A DNA stretch of 64,000 bases from an uncultured Prevotella sp. (lineage in GTDB: Bacteria > Bacteroidota > Bacteroidia > Bacteroidales > Bacteroidaceae): the NCBI GenBank assembly GCA_946998205.1, contig CAMPYJ010000007.1, positions 1-64,000 on the forward strand, written 5' to 3'. This document shows positions 17,629 to 26,670 of this stretch, piece after piece. How positions within the stretch are numbered: position 1 is the stretch's first letter; every line of letters starts with the position of its first letter. The translations under genes and the position numbers were made by a program. The notes under the pieces are model-generated. The model ran no database searches and was not told where the DNA came from. It was given only the letters and a program-made list of their open reading frames with translations.

Positions 17629-19464
17629 CTATATTTTTGCAATTTGCTGATTTTGTAGGGATAGCAAGGCTGCTACAAAATAGTCGTTGTCCGCTTGGTT
17701 GCGGATAGAGATGCGAATATAGTTCAATCCTTTGAGTGATGTCTTGCTGTTGCAATCTTTTATCATGATGTCAAAGCGTGCCAACAGCTGTTTGGTCAGC
17801 TCGGCTGCAGTATAAGGCGGTTTTACCTCACAACAGAAGTAGTTGGCTTGGGTTGGCAGAACACGCAAAAAGTGTATCTCCTTCAAGCGTAGGGCAAAGC
17901 GATTGCGCTCGTCAATAAATTGCTGACATGCCTTTTCGTATTGCGCTTGATATTTATTGTATATCTGCATGAAGAATTCGGCAAACGAGTTGATATTCCA
18001 TATTGACACGTCTTTCTTGATGCGAGCAATGGTTTCTCGTTGTGAGGTAGCCAAGATGCCCAACCGAAGTCCAGGAACACCGTACGATTTTGAAATGCTT
18101 TTCATGACCAACAGGTTAGGATAGGCTTCCAATGTCTCATCACAGAGAAGTGAGTTGTGTAGAAAATCATCACTAAAGTCTACAAACGACTCGTCAACCA
18201 CTAACTGTATATTTCGCTCCTTGCACCATGCTGCCAGTCTCACAACATCGGCTTTGGGTATGAAGTTGCCCGAGGGATTGTCCGGATTGATGAGCAACAG
18301 CATGTCTATGGACTTGTCTTTGTAGAAATTCATCAAGTCGTTGGCAGTATATCGCAGTGTGTCCAAGGGCGGAACAAACGCCACCATCTGCTCTTTTTGC
18401 AGTCGATGCGGATATTCCTCGAACGTGGGGAATACCATGCCCACATTACCTTTAACGTTCTCCATGAGGCTCTTGATGAGTTCTGCTGCTCCGTTGCCCA
18501 CCACCATGTATTCTTGTTTGATGCCAAAACACTTGCCTGCCAACAGCGAGTTGACGTACATACCCGAAGGATATTCGGTCAACAGGGTGTCAAAGTTGGC
18601 TTTCATCTCGGCTTTCATCTGCTCACAAGGAAAGTAGGGGTTTACCAAATAGCAGTAGTCCAGCATCTTTGGAAAACGCCAATGCCCACCATAGCGATAG
18701 TTATACCGCTTGAGCATCTCGTCGTCTTTAGCAAAAATGGTTTCTGCAATGTCCAAATCTTGCACGTCGTCTATCTCGTACCACTTCTCATTACCAATGT
18801 CAAGTGCCTTGAGGTTGGTTTTGTCCAAGAGCGTAATCACGCGCAATACCTGTTCGTAATATTCGTTGTTGCCCAAAGCCTTACAGTAGGCATCGAGAAA
18901 AGGAACGTACTGATTTTTAGAAAATTCCTTGCTAAACTTGTAAATGTTGACGGTTTTATAATACGATGCCACTTCGTTGTAGTTGAAAGCCTTTTTAGGA
19001 ATAAAGTTCACGATGTTGCCATCTTGGTCAATGCGCACCATGGTACCGTCCATCCATGTCTCGTATTTTGCCACCAGTGCAATGTTGGGACGCTCGTTAT
19101 CTACCAGCATCTTGAACAACCGGTCAGAGAAGATAAGGTCTGACTCTATTAAAATGGTTTCATCTTCCTGCATCTGCTCCTTTACCAGCGACAACGAGTA
19201 AATGTTATTGGTGCGGTCGTAAATGGGATTGTTAACAAACTCTATTTTCAGTTTGTCGTCGTATCTGTGGTCAAGATATTTTATAAGTTCTTGTCCCTTG
19301 TATCCCACTACAATGATAACCCGTTGCAGGTTGAGCTGCGATAGTTGGGTAAGTACCCTGTCAATGAGTTTTACTCCATTAACGGACACCATACATTTGG
19401 TGTTGTTTTTAGTGTAAGCACCTAAACGTCGACCCATACCTGCGGCTAAGATAATGGCTTGCAT
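17629..19464 (-). CDS. Fusion of nucleotidyltransferase and PLP-dependent aminotransferase/decarboxylase
   Basis: A 611-residue, two-domain protein. Residues 1-245 are a sugar-phosphate/phosphocholine-type nucleotidyltransferase: LAAGMGRRLG (6-15), metal-binding ESDLIF (107-112), a GYKGQEL segment and a final EIDDVQDL motif, like LicC. Residues 255-611 are a fold-type I PLP enzyme of the HisC/CobD type: NPDNPSG (393-399), VVDESFVDF (422-430), the PLP lysine K459 in SISKSYG, and an Arg in GLRLG (R467). The likely job is to make an amino-phosphate (for example ethanolamine-phosphate by decarboxylating phosphoserine, or serinol-phosphate by transamination) and activate it with CTP. LicD downstream would then transfer it. 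The substrate is inference. Confidence 0.85.
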   Translation of the reverse strand: MQAIILAAGMGRRLGAYTKNNTKCMVSVNGVKLIDRVLTQLSQLNLQRVIIVVGYKGQELIKYLDHRYDDKLKIEFVNNPIYDRTNNIYSLSLVKEQMQEDETILIESDLIFSDRLFKMLVDNERPNIALVAKYETWMDGTMVRIDQDGNIVNFIPKKAFNYNEVASYYKTVNIYKFSKEFSKNQYVPFLDAYCKALGNNEYYEQVLRVITLLDKTNLKALDIGNEKWYEIDDVQDLDIAETIFAKDDEMLKRYNYRYGGHWRFPKMLDYCYLVNPYFPCEQMKAEMKANFDTLLTEYPSGMYVNSLLAGKCFGIKQEYMVVGNGAAELIKSLMENVKGNVGMVFPTFEEYPHRLQKEQMVAFVPPLDTLRYTANDLMNFYKDKSIDMLLLINPDNPSGNFIPKADVVRLAAWCKERNIQLVVDESFVDFSDDFLHNSLLCDETLEAYPNLLVMKSISKSYGVPGLRLGILATSQRETIARIKKDVSIWNINSFAEFFMQIYNKYQAQYEKACQQFIDERNRFALRLKEIHFLRVLPTQANYFCCEVKPPYTAAELTKQLLARFDIMIKDCNSKTSLKGLNYIRISIRNQADNDYFVAALLSLQNQQIAKI

Positions 19465-19537
19465 GTGTTATATGTTTTTTGTTTTGATTTTCTATAATGC
19501 GCAAATATACATAAAATAATGGACTAAGTGGATTGCT

Positions 19538-20989
19538 TTAGTGCTTTTTCTTCCATTTTGAAAGAATGGCAGTTTGGCATTCGCAGAGTATCTCAGCTTT
19601 GGCAACGCGCATGATAACGTAATACAAAACAGCTGCCATTATCACCCTGACGACTAATAACGGAAGTAGATGAGTGATGCCCAACGTGGCGTAGTAGGTC
19701 ACAACCATCACCACAGACGCACTGACTGCAAAGGGTAACACATCCTTAAAAAACTGAGGAAGCGTATATCCCGTGGACTTTCTCACGAAGTAGAACCACA
19801 CAAAAAGCCAACTCACGTTGAGGCATACATAGGCAATAACCATGTTGCGGATGCCGTATGGCCAGAGCAATAGCATGAGGACGATTTGTAATATGCCCAA
19901 GGTAACGGTGCAACCAAGGTAAACATTGGCTTTTCCCTTGCTGATGATGAGGTTCGACATCAATGTGATGAGGGGAAAAATAGCCCCACTCACGCACAAC
20001 AGACGAAGGAGTTGGGCACTGGGAAGCCATTTCTCGGTAATGGTAAGCACGATGAATTCGCGCGATACCAGTCCCAGTCCCAACAAGAGGGGGAAACTGA
20101 GAAATGCCGAAAAGCGCATCATCTTGCGAAAGGCGTGCAGCTGTCGGTCGGCCTCGTTCTTCAGTTCAACGAGTACAGGTTGTGCCACTTGGTTCACTAT
20201 GCTCTGCACCAACTGAAATCCCTTGCTGTCCCATTGGTAGGCTTGGTTGTATTGTCCCACGTCGTGTTTGGTGTATAACCTGCCTAACAGAATGTTCAGC
20301 ACGTTGTTGTTGACTTGGGTGATGAGCGTGGTGAGTAGGATTTTGAATGAGAACTTGAACATTCGTCTCACGGGAGCAAACGAAATATGGTGTACGGAGG
20401 GTCGCCAAGGCGAATAATGCCAATAGAGGAGGGTGCACAGCAGGATGTACACCAAACTCTGAGTGGCTAATGACCAATAATGAAAACCGCCCCACGCCAT
20501 CAATACTCCCGTGACGCTCGACAACAATACGGCTACGATGTTGGCTTTGGCTTGTTGCTTGGCGTGTAAATTCTTGAACAGCCATGCCGATTGGGCGGTG
20601 CCGAACGAGGCGAAGAGGATGCCTAAAAAACTGTATCGGCACAAGGATGTCAGGGCTGGTGTGTCGTAGAAAGAGGCTATCAGAGGAGCGGATAGGAACA
20701 AAAGGATGTACAAGGTGCCGCCAACCAAGATGTTGAACCAAAATACAGCGTTGTAGTCATCGTGGGTAGGGGATTTCATATTGGTGATGGCTACCGTGAA
20801 CCCACTGTTTTGAAGGGCAATGGCAACCAACTGAAAAATGGCTATCATCGCCATCATGCCATAGTCTTCGTCGGACAGGATGCGACCCAGCATGATGCCA
20901 AATACAACGCCAACCAACTGCAGGGTGATGTTGCTCATCGCCCCCCAAAATATACCTTTTTCCGTTTTCTCTTTGAGTGTCTCTGTCAT
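19538..20989 (-). CDS. Polysaccharide flippase (Wzx/MOP family)
   Basis: A 483-residue integral membrane protein with about 12-14 hydrophobic segments, starting MTETLKEKTEKGIFWGAMSN, as in Bacteroidota oligosaccharide flippases. It would move lipid-linked glycan units across the inner membrane. ATG 20989 is preferred; an in-frame TTG at 20995 adds two residues. It is the first gene of the cassette and lies 73 bases before the nucleotidyltransferase fusion. No Wzy-like polymerase is visible in this window, so either polymerisation is encoded elsewhere or a single-unit glycan is exported. Confidence 0.9.
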   Translation of the reverse strand: MTETLKEKTEKGIFWGAMSNITLQLVGVVFGIMLGRILSDEDYGMMAMIAIFQLVAIALQNSGFTVAITNMKSPTHDDYNAVFWFNILVGGTLYILLFLSAPLIASFYDTPALTSLCRYSFLGILFASFGTAQSAWLFKNLHAKQQAKANIVAVLLSSVTGVLMAWGGFHYWSLATQSLVYILLCTLLYWHYSPWRPSVHHISFAPVRRMFKFSFKILLTTLITQVNNNVLNILLGRLYTKHDVGQYNQAYQWDSKGFQLVQSIVNQVAQPVLVELKNEADRQLHAFRKMMRFSAFLSFPLLLGLGLVSREFIVLTITEKWLPSAQLLRLLCVSGAIFPLITLMSNLIISKGKANVYLGCTVTLGILQIVLMLLLWPYGIRNMVIAYVCLNVSWLFVWFYFVRKSTGYTLPQFFKDVLPFAVSASVVMVVTYYATLGITHLLPLLVVRVIMAAVLYYVIMRVAKAEILCECQTAILSKWKKKH

Positions 20990-20995
20990 CCGCAA

Positions 20996-21579
20996 GGAAT
21001 TTGGTTACAAAAATACTTGTTTTTAAGGAGAAGTACAAGTTTTTCCTTTTATAAGGTCGTGTCGTCACACTTCTTTCATTTGTTTTGAGCAGGTTGTTTA
21101 GTTGTAAGAATATGATTTCTGTGGCAACGGAGTTTCACGGAATTTCACTGCCTATCCGTGTCGTTCCGTGTCATTCCGATGCAATGAAAAATCGTCTTAA
21201 AAAATCTGAAATATATTGACAGTCGCTCTCTAAATACGGGCATATTTGTAACGAGATGGATACTTGCTCGTAAATACGCTAAAAATAGGAATGCTTGATA
21301 CTCAACGCGTTATGAAAATCTTGGTGTTATTCGGTCATAAAAATGGTTTGAAATGACCGTGAAAACCATGATTTTGCGTTGGAAAAAGAAGGGTTTGGGC
21401 GTGTTATTGCGTTGATATTGGCGAGTTAACTCAATGGGTTAATCAATCAAAGTCATGTTTGTTGCCCTGTTAAGGGTTCAGAACACCCTAAAAATGCCCT
21501 GTGTTTTTCCTATTTGTGAGGTACCGGAAGTGTTAAAATCAGGGAAGAAAAGCGGACAAAACACGTTTTTCCCGACTTT
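20996..21579. other. Intergenic region without a recognisable gene
   Basis: Between the flippase start and the TPR lipoprotein stop. No convincing coding frame or RNA is seen. At 21130-21180 short words repeat (TCCGTGTC, TTCCGTGTCATTCCG). No clear -7 box for the flippase was identified within the first 100 bases. Confidence 0.5.
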
Positions 21580-23070
21580 TCAGCGGTTCTCCTTGCCGTG
21601 TTGAACCGTGCTTGTCGGCCGTGGTGCTGCAGCCGTTCCATACTGGTGGGGCAAGGCCCGCAGTTTCTTGGTGAGCTGGCTTTTGGCAGTCCTTACGGCT
21701 TGTTCCGAGCAGCATAAAGCCTTGGCTTTCTCGCTGTCGGGCATGTCGTTGCGCTCCATGATGCAGAAGAAGGTTTCTTTGGGTGTCAGTGCCAGAGACC
21801 GGTTGTTGAGCAGTTCGGCCAGCTCGGCGTCGACATGTGGCATGATGCTGTTCACGGCGGCCTGTTCTTTCTCGCCATACTGGCTGATGTCGCCATCGCG
21901 CAGGATGGCGTCCAGCACGTCGATGCCCAGCTTGGCCTGTGCCACCGACTCGTAATTGCGGTCTGCCTGCATGGCCGGGGGCAGCTTTCGTTTCAGTTGC
22001 TCCAACTCTTTCAGCCGGCTGTCCGTCGCCTGTTTCATCTCTTCTATCGTGAGGTTCCTGGCCGAGAGCTGCGTGTGCAGCTCATCTTTGAAGTCGGCTA
22101 TCTGCTCTTGGAACTGCTTATATAAAAGTCGGTTGCGCCGGTAGTCCCAATAGGATAGTATGAAAAGCAGCAGCAAGAGGGCGATGATGACTACCGAGTA
22201 GCGGTACCGTTGGCGGGCGCGGTTCAGTTGCAGCACGGCGTTGTCGTAGTCGTTTTTCACTTTGATGATGTCGGTGCGCGCCTTGCTTGAGTAGAGCGAG
22301 TCGTCGAACGCTTTGAGGCGCAGCATCGATTCGTATGCCTTGCGGTAGTCGCCGCGCGTCTCGTGCAAGTGTGTCTCGGCGAGCAGTCGGTTGTACGCCA
22401 TGGTGGAGTTGCTCTTTTTCGACATCATCGACATGACGAGCCTTACCTTCTCGGGCTGGTCTTGCCGAGTATAGATTTGGCTGAGCAGCGTGAGCGCGTT
22501 GCCGAGGGCCGTCGAGTCTTGCGCCAGCATGAACGCCTGGTAGGCGTGATGCTCGGCAGGTGCGAGCGAGTCGCGCAGCAGGTCGTAGTGCGCCAGGTGC
22601 TTTTGAATGACCGACTGCAGTCCTCTGCCGACCTTGTGGTAATACGTCATGGCTGTTTTGGTGGCGATGAGGGCACTGTCGGGCAGGTTCATGTTGAAGA
22701 ATGTGTTGGCCTTGTTTACGAGAACCTCGACGACATGCTCGGGTTTTCCGTATGTCTTGGCATATTTTAGGGCGCGGTTTTGGTATTGCAGGGCCAGCTC
22801 GTTGGCGCCGCTGTTCTCGTTGATCCATCCGATGTATTGGTAAATGTTGAAAATGGTTTTAGCGCTGTCGAGTTCGGGAATCAGTTGCTCGGCTTGCTTC
22901 AGTTGCGCCATTGCGGCTTTCAGGTTGTGCCGGTCGATGCACAGCATGGCGCTGTCAACATAGACACGGGCTTGCTGCTCGGGTTCGGGGAGGTGGCTTT
23001 TTTTGCTGCTTTGGGTGCAGGCGGCGAGTAAAAGTGTCGTGGAAAGCAGCGTGATGAGTATCTTTTGCAT
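21580..23070 (-). CDS. Membrane-anchored TPR lipoprotein with C-terminal helix-turn-helix-like region
   Basis: A 496-residue protein. The signal peptide ends in lipobox LAAC (C18). Residues 30-280 form TPR-like helices (repeats such as AKTIFNIYQYIGWINENSGANELALQ). A single membrane helix follows at about 289-307 (YSVVIIALLLLLFILSYW), then a long coiled coil (310-370) and a C-terminal domain containing LTPKETFFCIMERNDMPDSEKAKALCCSEQAVRTAKSQLTKKL, which reads like a LuxR-type helix-turn-helix. Bacteroidota encode many such TPR-TM-HTH proteins, thought to sense envelope signals. A -7 box (TAACTTTG, minus strand, 23111-23104) gives a leader of about 28 bases. Confidence 0.8.
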   Translation of the reverse strand: MQKILITLLSTTLLLAACTQSSKKSHLPEPEQQARVYVDSAMLCIDRHNLKAAMAQLKQAEQLIPELDSAKTIFNIYQYIGWINENSGANELALQYQNRALKYAKTYGKPEHVVEVLVNKANTFFNMNLPDSALIATKTAMTYYHKVGRGLQSVIQKHLAHYDLLRDSLAPAEHHAYQAFMLAQDSTALGNALTLLSQIYTRQDQPEKVRLVMSMMSKKSNSTMAYNRLLAETHLHETRGDYRKAYESMLRLKAFDDSLYSSKARTDIIKVKNDYDNAVLQLNRARQRYRYSVVIIALLLLLFILSYWDYRRNRLLYKQFQEQIADFKDELHTQLSARNLTIEEMKQATDSRLKELEQLKRKLPPAMQADRNYESVAQAKLGIDVLDAILRDGDISQYGEKEQAAVNSIMPHVDAELAELLNNRSLALTPKETFFCIMERNDMPDSEKAKALCCSEQAVRTAKSQLTKKLRALPHQYGTAAAPRPTSTVQHGKENR

Positions 23071-23111
23071 ACGGATGTGTCTTGGTCTTTTTTTTTATCA
23101 TGGCAAAGTTA

Positions 23112-23632
23112 CAAAAAAGAATTCACATTTGTTCTTTGATGTGTCATAAGACACGTCGTGGCTTTCTTAAATTCTTTCCTGTCAGGTGTTTGCTCGTTCA
23201 GCGCGCGCCGTGTCTGCCCGGCTGTCCGCAAGGACTGTGTGAAGTTGTGAATGGGCCATGAGATCGGTCTCGCTGTCCGTTGCGGCTAATCGATGGAGCC
23301 GCCCTGAAACCCTTGTCGGAGAGATGAGGCGCGTGGCGCATTGGAAACCTTGCATGTGGCAGGTTAGACCATTCGGCATGCGTTATGGCGCACCTGTCAG
23401 AATGAAGGTGAAGCAAGCGTGTGGTGTGATGGTCATGGAGAACGCCTGTCCCGCATGTCCGTAGCGGTGATGGGGTGTTGGGTGAAAATCTCAAAAGTGC
23501 TGACATAATGACGTGATTTCCGTGTGATGTGATGAAAAATGCGCCAAAATGGCGTAGATTCTTCATTGGTACGTTCCTTGCAGCAATGGTTGGTGAACTC
23601 GAAAGAGCAAATAAAAATAAACGATATAAAAA
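23112..23632. other. Intergenic region without a recognisable gene
   Basis: Between the TPR lipoprotein promoter and hsp20. Several open frames occur on both strands, but none has a plausible start context, and composition is mixed. No clear heat-shock operator (such as a CIRCE inverted repeat) is visible upstream of hsp20. Confidence 0.5.
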
Positions 23633-23647
23633 TAGGAGGAATTGATT
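23633..23647 (+). promoter_or_regulatory. Strong Shine-Dalgarno site of hsp20
   Basis: AGGAGG stands eight bases before the ATG at 23648. Bacteroidota genes rarely carry such a strong site, and no other gene I checked here has one. It settles the start at 23648 rather than the in-frame TTG at 23642. Confidence 0.65.
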
Positions 23648-24073
23648 ATGTTACCAGTAAGAAACAGAAATTCATGGTTACCCAGCGTGTTTGATGACTT
23701 TGTTGACGCAGGTCTTGCACCGCGGTTGAACAGTACGGCACCCGCCATCAACGTGATAGCTCACGATGGTGAATATGTTGTAGAGTTGGCCGCTCCTGGC
23801 TTGAAGAAAGACGATTTCAAGGTGAACATCGACAATGACGGAAATCTTACCGTTAAGATGGAGAAGAAGAGCGAAAACAAGAAAGAGGACAAGAAAGCTC
23901 ACTATTTGCGTAGGGAGTTCAGTTACTCGAGCTTCGAGCAGACTCTGATTTTGCCGGAGGATGTTGACAAGGAGAAGATTTGCGCAAAAATGTCGGATGG
24001 CGTCTTGACCGTTACCTTGCCAAAACGTAAGGAAGTAGTGCAGGCATTAGGTAAGCAAATCACCGTTGAGTAA
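23648..24073 (+). CDS. Small heat shock protein (Hsp20 / alpha-crystallin family)
   Basis: A 141-residue holdase chaperone that binds unfolding proteins in the cytoplasm. The alpha-crystallin domain starts at NVIAHDGEYVVELAAPGLKK and ends with the family motif GVLTVTLPK; the short C-terminal tail follows. The N-terminus (PVRNRNSWLPSVFDDF) is typical for Bacteroidota Hsp20. A strong Shine-Dalgarno site precedes it and a terminator follows at 24101-24134, so it is a single-gene transcript. Confidence 0.95.
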   Translation: MLPVRNRNSWLPSVFDDFVDAGLAPRLNSTAPAINVIAHDGEYVVELAAPGLKKDDFKVNIDNDGNLTVKMEKKSENKKEDKKAHYLRREFSYSSFEQTLILPEDVDKEKICAKMSDGVLTVTLPKRKEVVQALGKQITVE

Positions 24074-24100
24074 TCATTACTATGATGCTCAGATGGAGAA

Positions 24101-24134
24101 AGCCCCGCAGTCTTAAACGGATTGCGGGGCTTTT
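24101..24134 (+). terminator. Rho-independent terminator of hsp20
   Basis: A perfect 9-bp stem AGCCCCGCA (24101-24109) / TGCGGGGCT (24123-24131) followed by a short T run. Confidence 0.85.
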
Positions 24135-24205
24135 GCGTGGGTGCGAATAATGAAGGTTTCTTTTATTTATTAGGTGTAGATGATGTGTAAGTCGGAAATT
24201 TGCAC

Positions 24206-24346
24206 TATCTTTGCATAAGATAGGCTGCGCCTCAACAAAGCAAGTAAACTTTCTTTGTATTCGGCTTGCGCTATCTTTGCATAAGATAGGCTGCGCCTCA
24301 ACAAAGCAAGTAAACTTTCTTTGTATTCGGCTTGCGCTATCTTTGC
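24206..24346 (+). repeat. 66-bp tandem module carrying three -7 promoter boxes upstream of gpmI
   Basis: TATCTTTGC occurs at 24206-24214, 24272-24280 and 24338-24346, exactly 66 bases apart, each matching the -7 consensus TAnnTTTG. Between the boxes lie two nearly identical copies of a module beginning AGGCTGCGCCTCAACAA and ending TTGTATTCGGCTTGC, with an internal stem ACAAAG/CTTTGT. Related modules occur at 29931-29994 and 62108-62172. No good -33 TTTG is present at the ideal distance. The last box is 37 bases before the gpmI start, so three start sites are possible. Confidence 0.85.
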
Positions 24347-24382
24347 AAAACAAAAATTATACATAAACAGATAACGATGATT

Positions 24383-25900
24383 ATGGCAAAGAAAGCTTTA
24401 TTGATGATTCTCGATGGATGGGGAATAGGAGACAAGGGTAGAGGTGACGTGATTTACAATACGCCGACACCTTATTTGGATTATCTGAATGCTACATGTT
24501 CGCATTCGCAGTTGCAGGCTTCGGGTGAGAACGTGGGATTGCCCGACGGACAGATGGGTAACTCGGAGGTAGGACACTTGAATATTGGCGCTGGACGCGT
24601 GGTGTATCAGGATTTGGTGAAGATTAACAGAGCCTGTAAAGATGGGTCAATACTGCAAAATCCACAAATTGTTTCTGCCTATACGTATGCACAGAAAACG
24701 GGAAAGAAGCTCCATTTGATGGGATTGACCAGCACCGGCGGTGTTCACTCTTCTTTGGATCATCTGTATCAGTTGTTGGAAATCTCTAAAAAATACGGCC
24801 TTAAGAATACGTTTGTACATTGTTTCATGGACGGACGCGACACAGACCCGAAGAGTGGAGTTGGCTTTATTGAGACTTTGCAGCAAGTTTGTGAAACGAA
24901 CGATGCGCACATTGCCAGTATCATAGGGCGCTTTTATGCCATGGATCGTGACAAGCGATGGAATCGGGTGAAAGAGGCTTACGACTTGCTGGTAAGTGGT
25001 GTGGGCAAGAAAGCGACCGACATGGTGCAGGCCATGCGTGAGAGTTATGCCGAAGAGGTGACCGACGAATTTGTCAAACCCATCACCAACGCTACTGTTC
25101 AAGGACAGATAGAAGAGGGTGACGTGGTGATTTTCATCAACTTCCGTAACGACCGTGCCAAAGAACTCACACAGGTGCTGACCCAAACCGATATGCCCGA
25201 TGAGGGAATGCACACCATCAAGGACTTGCAATATTACACGATGACGCCCTATGACGCCAACTTTAAGAATGTTCATGTGCTGTTCCCGAAGGAAAATGTG
25301 GAGATGACATTGGGCGAATACCTAAGCAATCTGGGCAAAAGACAGTTGCATACGGCGGAGACGGAGAAGTATGCGCACGTTACGTTCTTCTTCAATGGAG
25401 GACGTGAAGCGCCTTACGAGGGTGAAGATCGTATCTTAGTCAACTCGCCCAAGGTGGCGACTTACGACCTAAAGCCAGAGATGAGTGCCTACGAAGTGAA
25501 AGACAAACTGGTGGATGCCATTGGTACTCAGCAGTACGATTTCATCGTGGTGAACTTTGCCAACGGTGACATGGTGGGACATACGGGTGTATATAACGCC
25601 ATCGCCAAGGCGGTTTGGGCCATCGACCATTGTGTGAAAGAGGTGATAGAGGCTGCCAAAGCCAACGATTATGAGGCTATCATCATTGCCGACCACGGTA
25701 ATGCTGACCATGCAATCAATGAGGACGGCACGCCTAACACGGCACACTCGCTCAATCCGGTACCGTTTATTTATGTGACAAACAACAACAGTGCCACCGT
25801 GAAGGACGGAAGATTGGCTGACGTTGCACCGTCTATATTGCACATCATGGGCTTGGAACAGCCGGAAGCCATGACAGGTGAAAATCTGATAACCGACTGA
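24383..25900 (+). CDS. gpmI: 2,3-bisphosphoglycerate-independent phosphoglycerate mutase
   Basis: Interconverts 3- and 2-phosphoglycerate in glycolysis using two metal ions. The 505-residue protein begins AKKALLMILDGWGIG, with metal-binding D11. The catalytic serine is S61 in GQMGNSEVGHLNIGAGR; NFANGDMVGHTG and IADHGNADH supply further metal ligands. The length is standard. ATG 24383 is chosen from the family N-terminus; ATG 24377 would add Met-Ile. Transcription should start from the tandem promoter module at 24206-24346. A perfect hairpin at 25931-25959 follows. Confidence 0.96.
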   Translation: MAKKALLMILDGWGIGDKGRGDVIYNTPTPYLDYLNATCSHSQLQASGENVGLPDGQMGNSEVGHLNIGAGRVVYQDLVKINRACKDGSILQNPQIVSAYTYAQKTGKKLHLMGLTSTGGVHSSLDHLYQLLEISKKYGLKNTFVHCFMDGRDTDPKSGVGFIETLQQVCETNDAHIASIIGRFYAMDRDKRWNRVKEAYDLLVSGVGKKATDMVQAMRESYAEEVTDEFVKPITNATVQGQIEEGDVVIFINFRNDRAKELTQVLTQTDMPDEGMHTIKDLQYYTMTPYDANFKNVHVLFPKENVEMTLGEYLSNLGKRQLHTAETEKYAHVTFFFNGGREAPYEGEDRILVNSPKVATYDLKPEMSAYEVKDKLVDAIGTQQYDFIVVNFANGDMVGHTGVYNAIAKAVWAIDHCVKEVIEAAKANDYEAIIIADHGNADHAINEDGTPNTAHSLNPVPFIYVTNNNSATVKDGRLADVAPSILHIMGLEQPEAMTGENLITD

Positions 25901-25930
25901 TTATTGATTTTTTAAGCACATAAGAGCGCC

Positions 25931-25959
25931 AGAATTGAACCACTTGTTGGTTCAATTCT
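25931..25959 (+). terminator. Hairpin between gpmI and ung
   Basis: A perfect 12-bp stem AGAATTGAACCA / TGGTTCAATTCT with a 5-base loop; the T run after it is short and interrupted (CGTCTCTTTTG). Probably the gpmI terminator. Confidence 0.6.
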
Positions 25960-26004
25960 CGTCTCTTTTGAATATGGCGGTCAAGCGGTATCAATCTTGA
26001 GAAT

Positions 26005-26670
26005 ATGGAAGTACAGATAGAAGAAAGTTGGAAAGCGCATTTGCAGCAAGAGTTTGACAAACCTTACTTTGCCAAACTGAACGAGTTCGTGCATGCCGAG
26101 TACAGCCAATTTGCATGCTATCCTCCCGGAAAACTCATCTTCAACGCCTTTAATCTCTGTCCGTTCAATCAAGTGAAAGTGGTGATTATCGGGCAAGACC
26201 CTTATCATGAGCCAGGTCAGGCGCACGGTTTGAGTTTCTCGGTTAATGACGGTGTGCCGTTTCCACCCTCGTTGCAAAACATCTTTAAGGAGATACAAGC
26301 CGATATGGGAATGCCCATTCCCACAACAGGTAACTTGACTCGCTGGGCGAAACAGGGCGTGATGCTGCTCAATGCCACACTCACCGTGAGAGCGCATGCA
26401 GCAGGGAGCCACCAGCGAAGAGGGTGGGAAACGTTTACAGATGCTGTTATTAAGGTGTTGAGCGACCATAAAGAGCACTTGGTGTTCTTGTTGTGGGGCG
26501 GTTATGCGCGTTCAAAATCTTATCTTATTGACAAGCACAAACATTGTGTTTTGGAAAGCGTACATCCTTCACCGCTATCTGCCAATCGAGGCGGCTGGTT
26601 TGGTAATCATCATTTCTCACGCTGTAATGAATACTTAATACAGCAGGGTATTGAACCCGTGAAATGGTAA
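26005..26670 (+). CDS. ung: Uracil-DNA glycosylase, family 1
   Basis: Removes uracil from DNA as the first step of base-excision repair. The 221-residue protein shows the water-activating motif GQDPYH (D65), followed by GQAHGLSFSV. The DNA-intercalation motif HPSPLSANRGGWFG near the C-terminus matches family 1. Length is normal. It overlaps or abuts the DUF3109 gene downstream, so the two form an operon. Confidence 0.96.
   Translation: MEVQIEESWKAHLQQEFDKPYFAKLNEFVHAEYSQFACYPPGKLIFNAFNLCPFNQVKVVIIGQDPYHEPGQAHGLSFSVNDGVPFPPSLQNIFKEIQADMGMPIPTTGNLTRWAKQGVMLLNATLTVRAHAAGSHQRRGWETFTDAVIKVLSDHKEHLVFLLWGGYARSKSYLIDKHKHCVLESVHPSPLSANRGGWFGNHHFSRCNEYLIQQGIEPVKW

Noticed and set aside
14644..20989. 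Phosphonate (2-aminoethylphosphonate) biosynthesis
   Set aside because: No phosphoenolpyruvate mutase or phosphonopyruvate decarboxylase is present, and the PLP domain is HisC/CobD-like rather than the PhnW class V type.
24060..24353. A minus-strand open frame with an internal repeated peptide (CKDSASRIQRKFTCFVEAQP)
   Set aside because: It is the translation of the 66-bp promoter repeats read backwards; not a gene.
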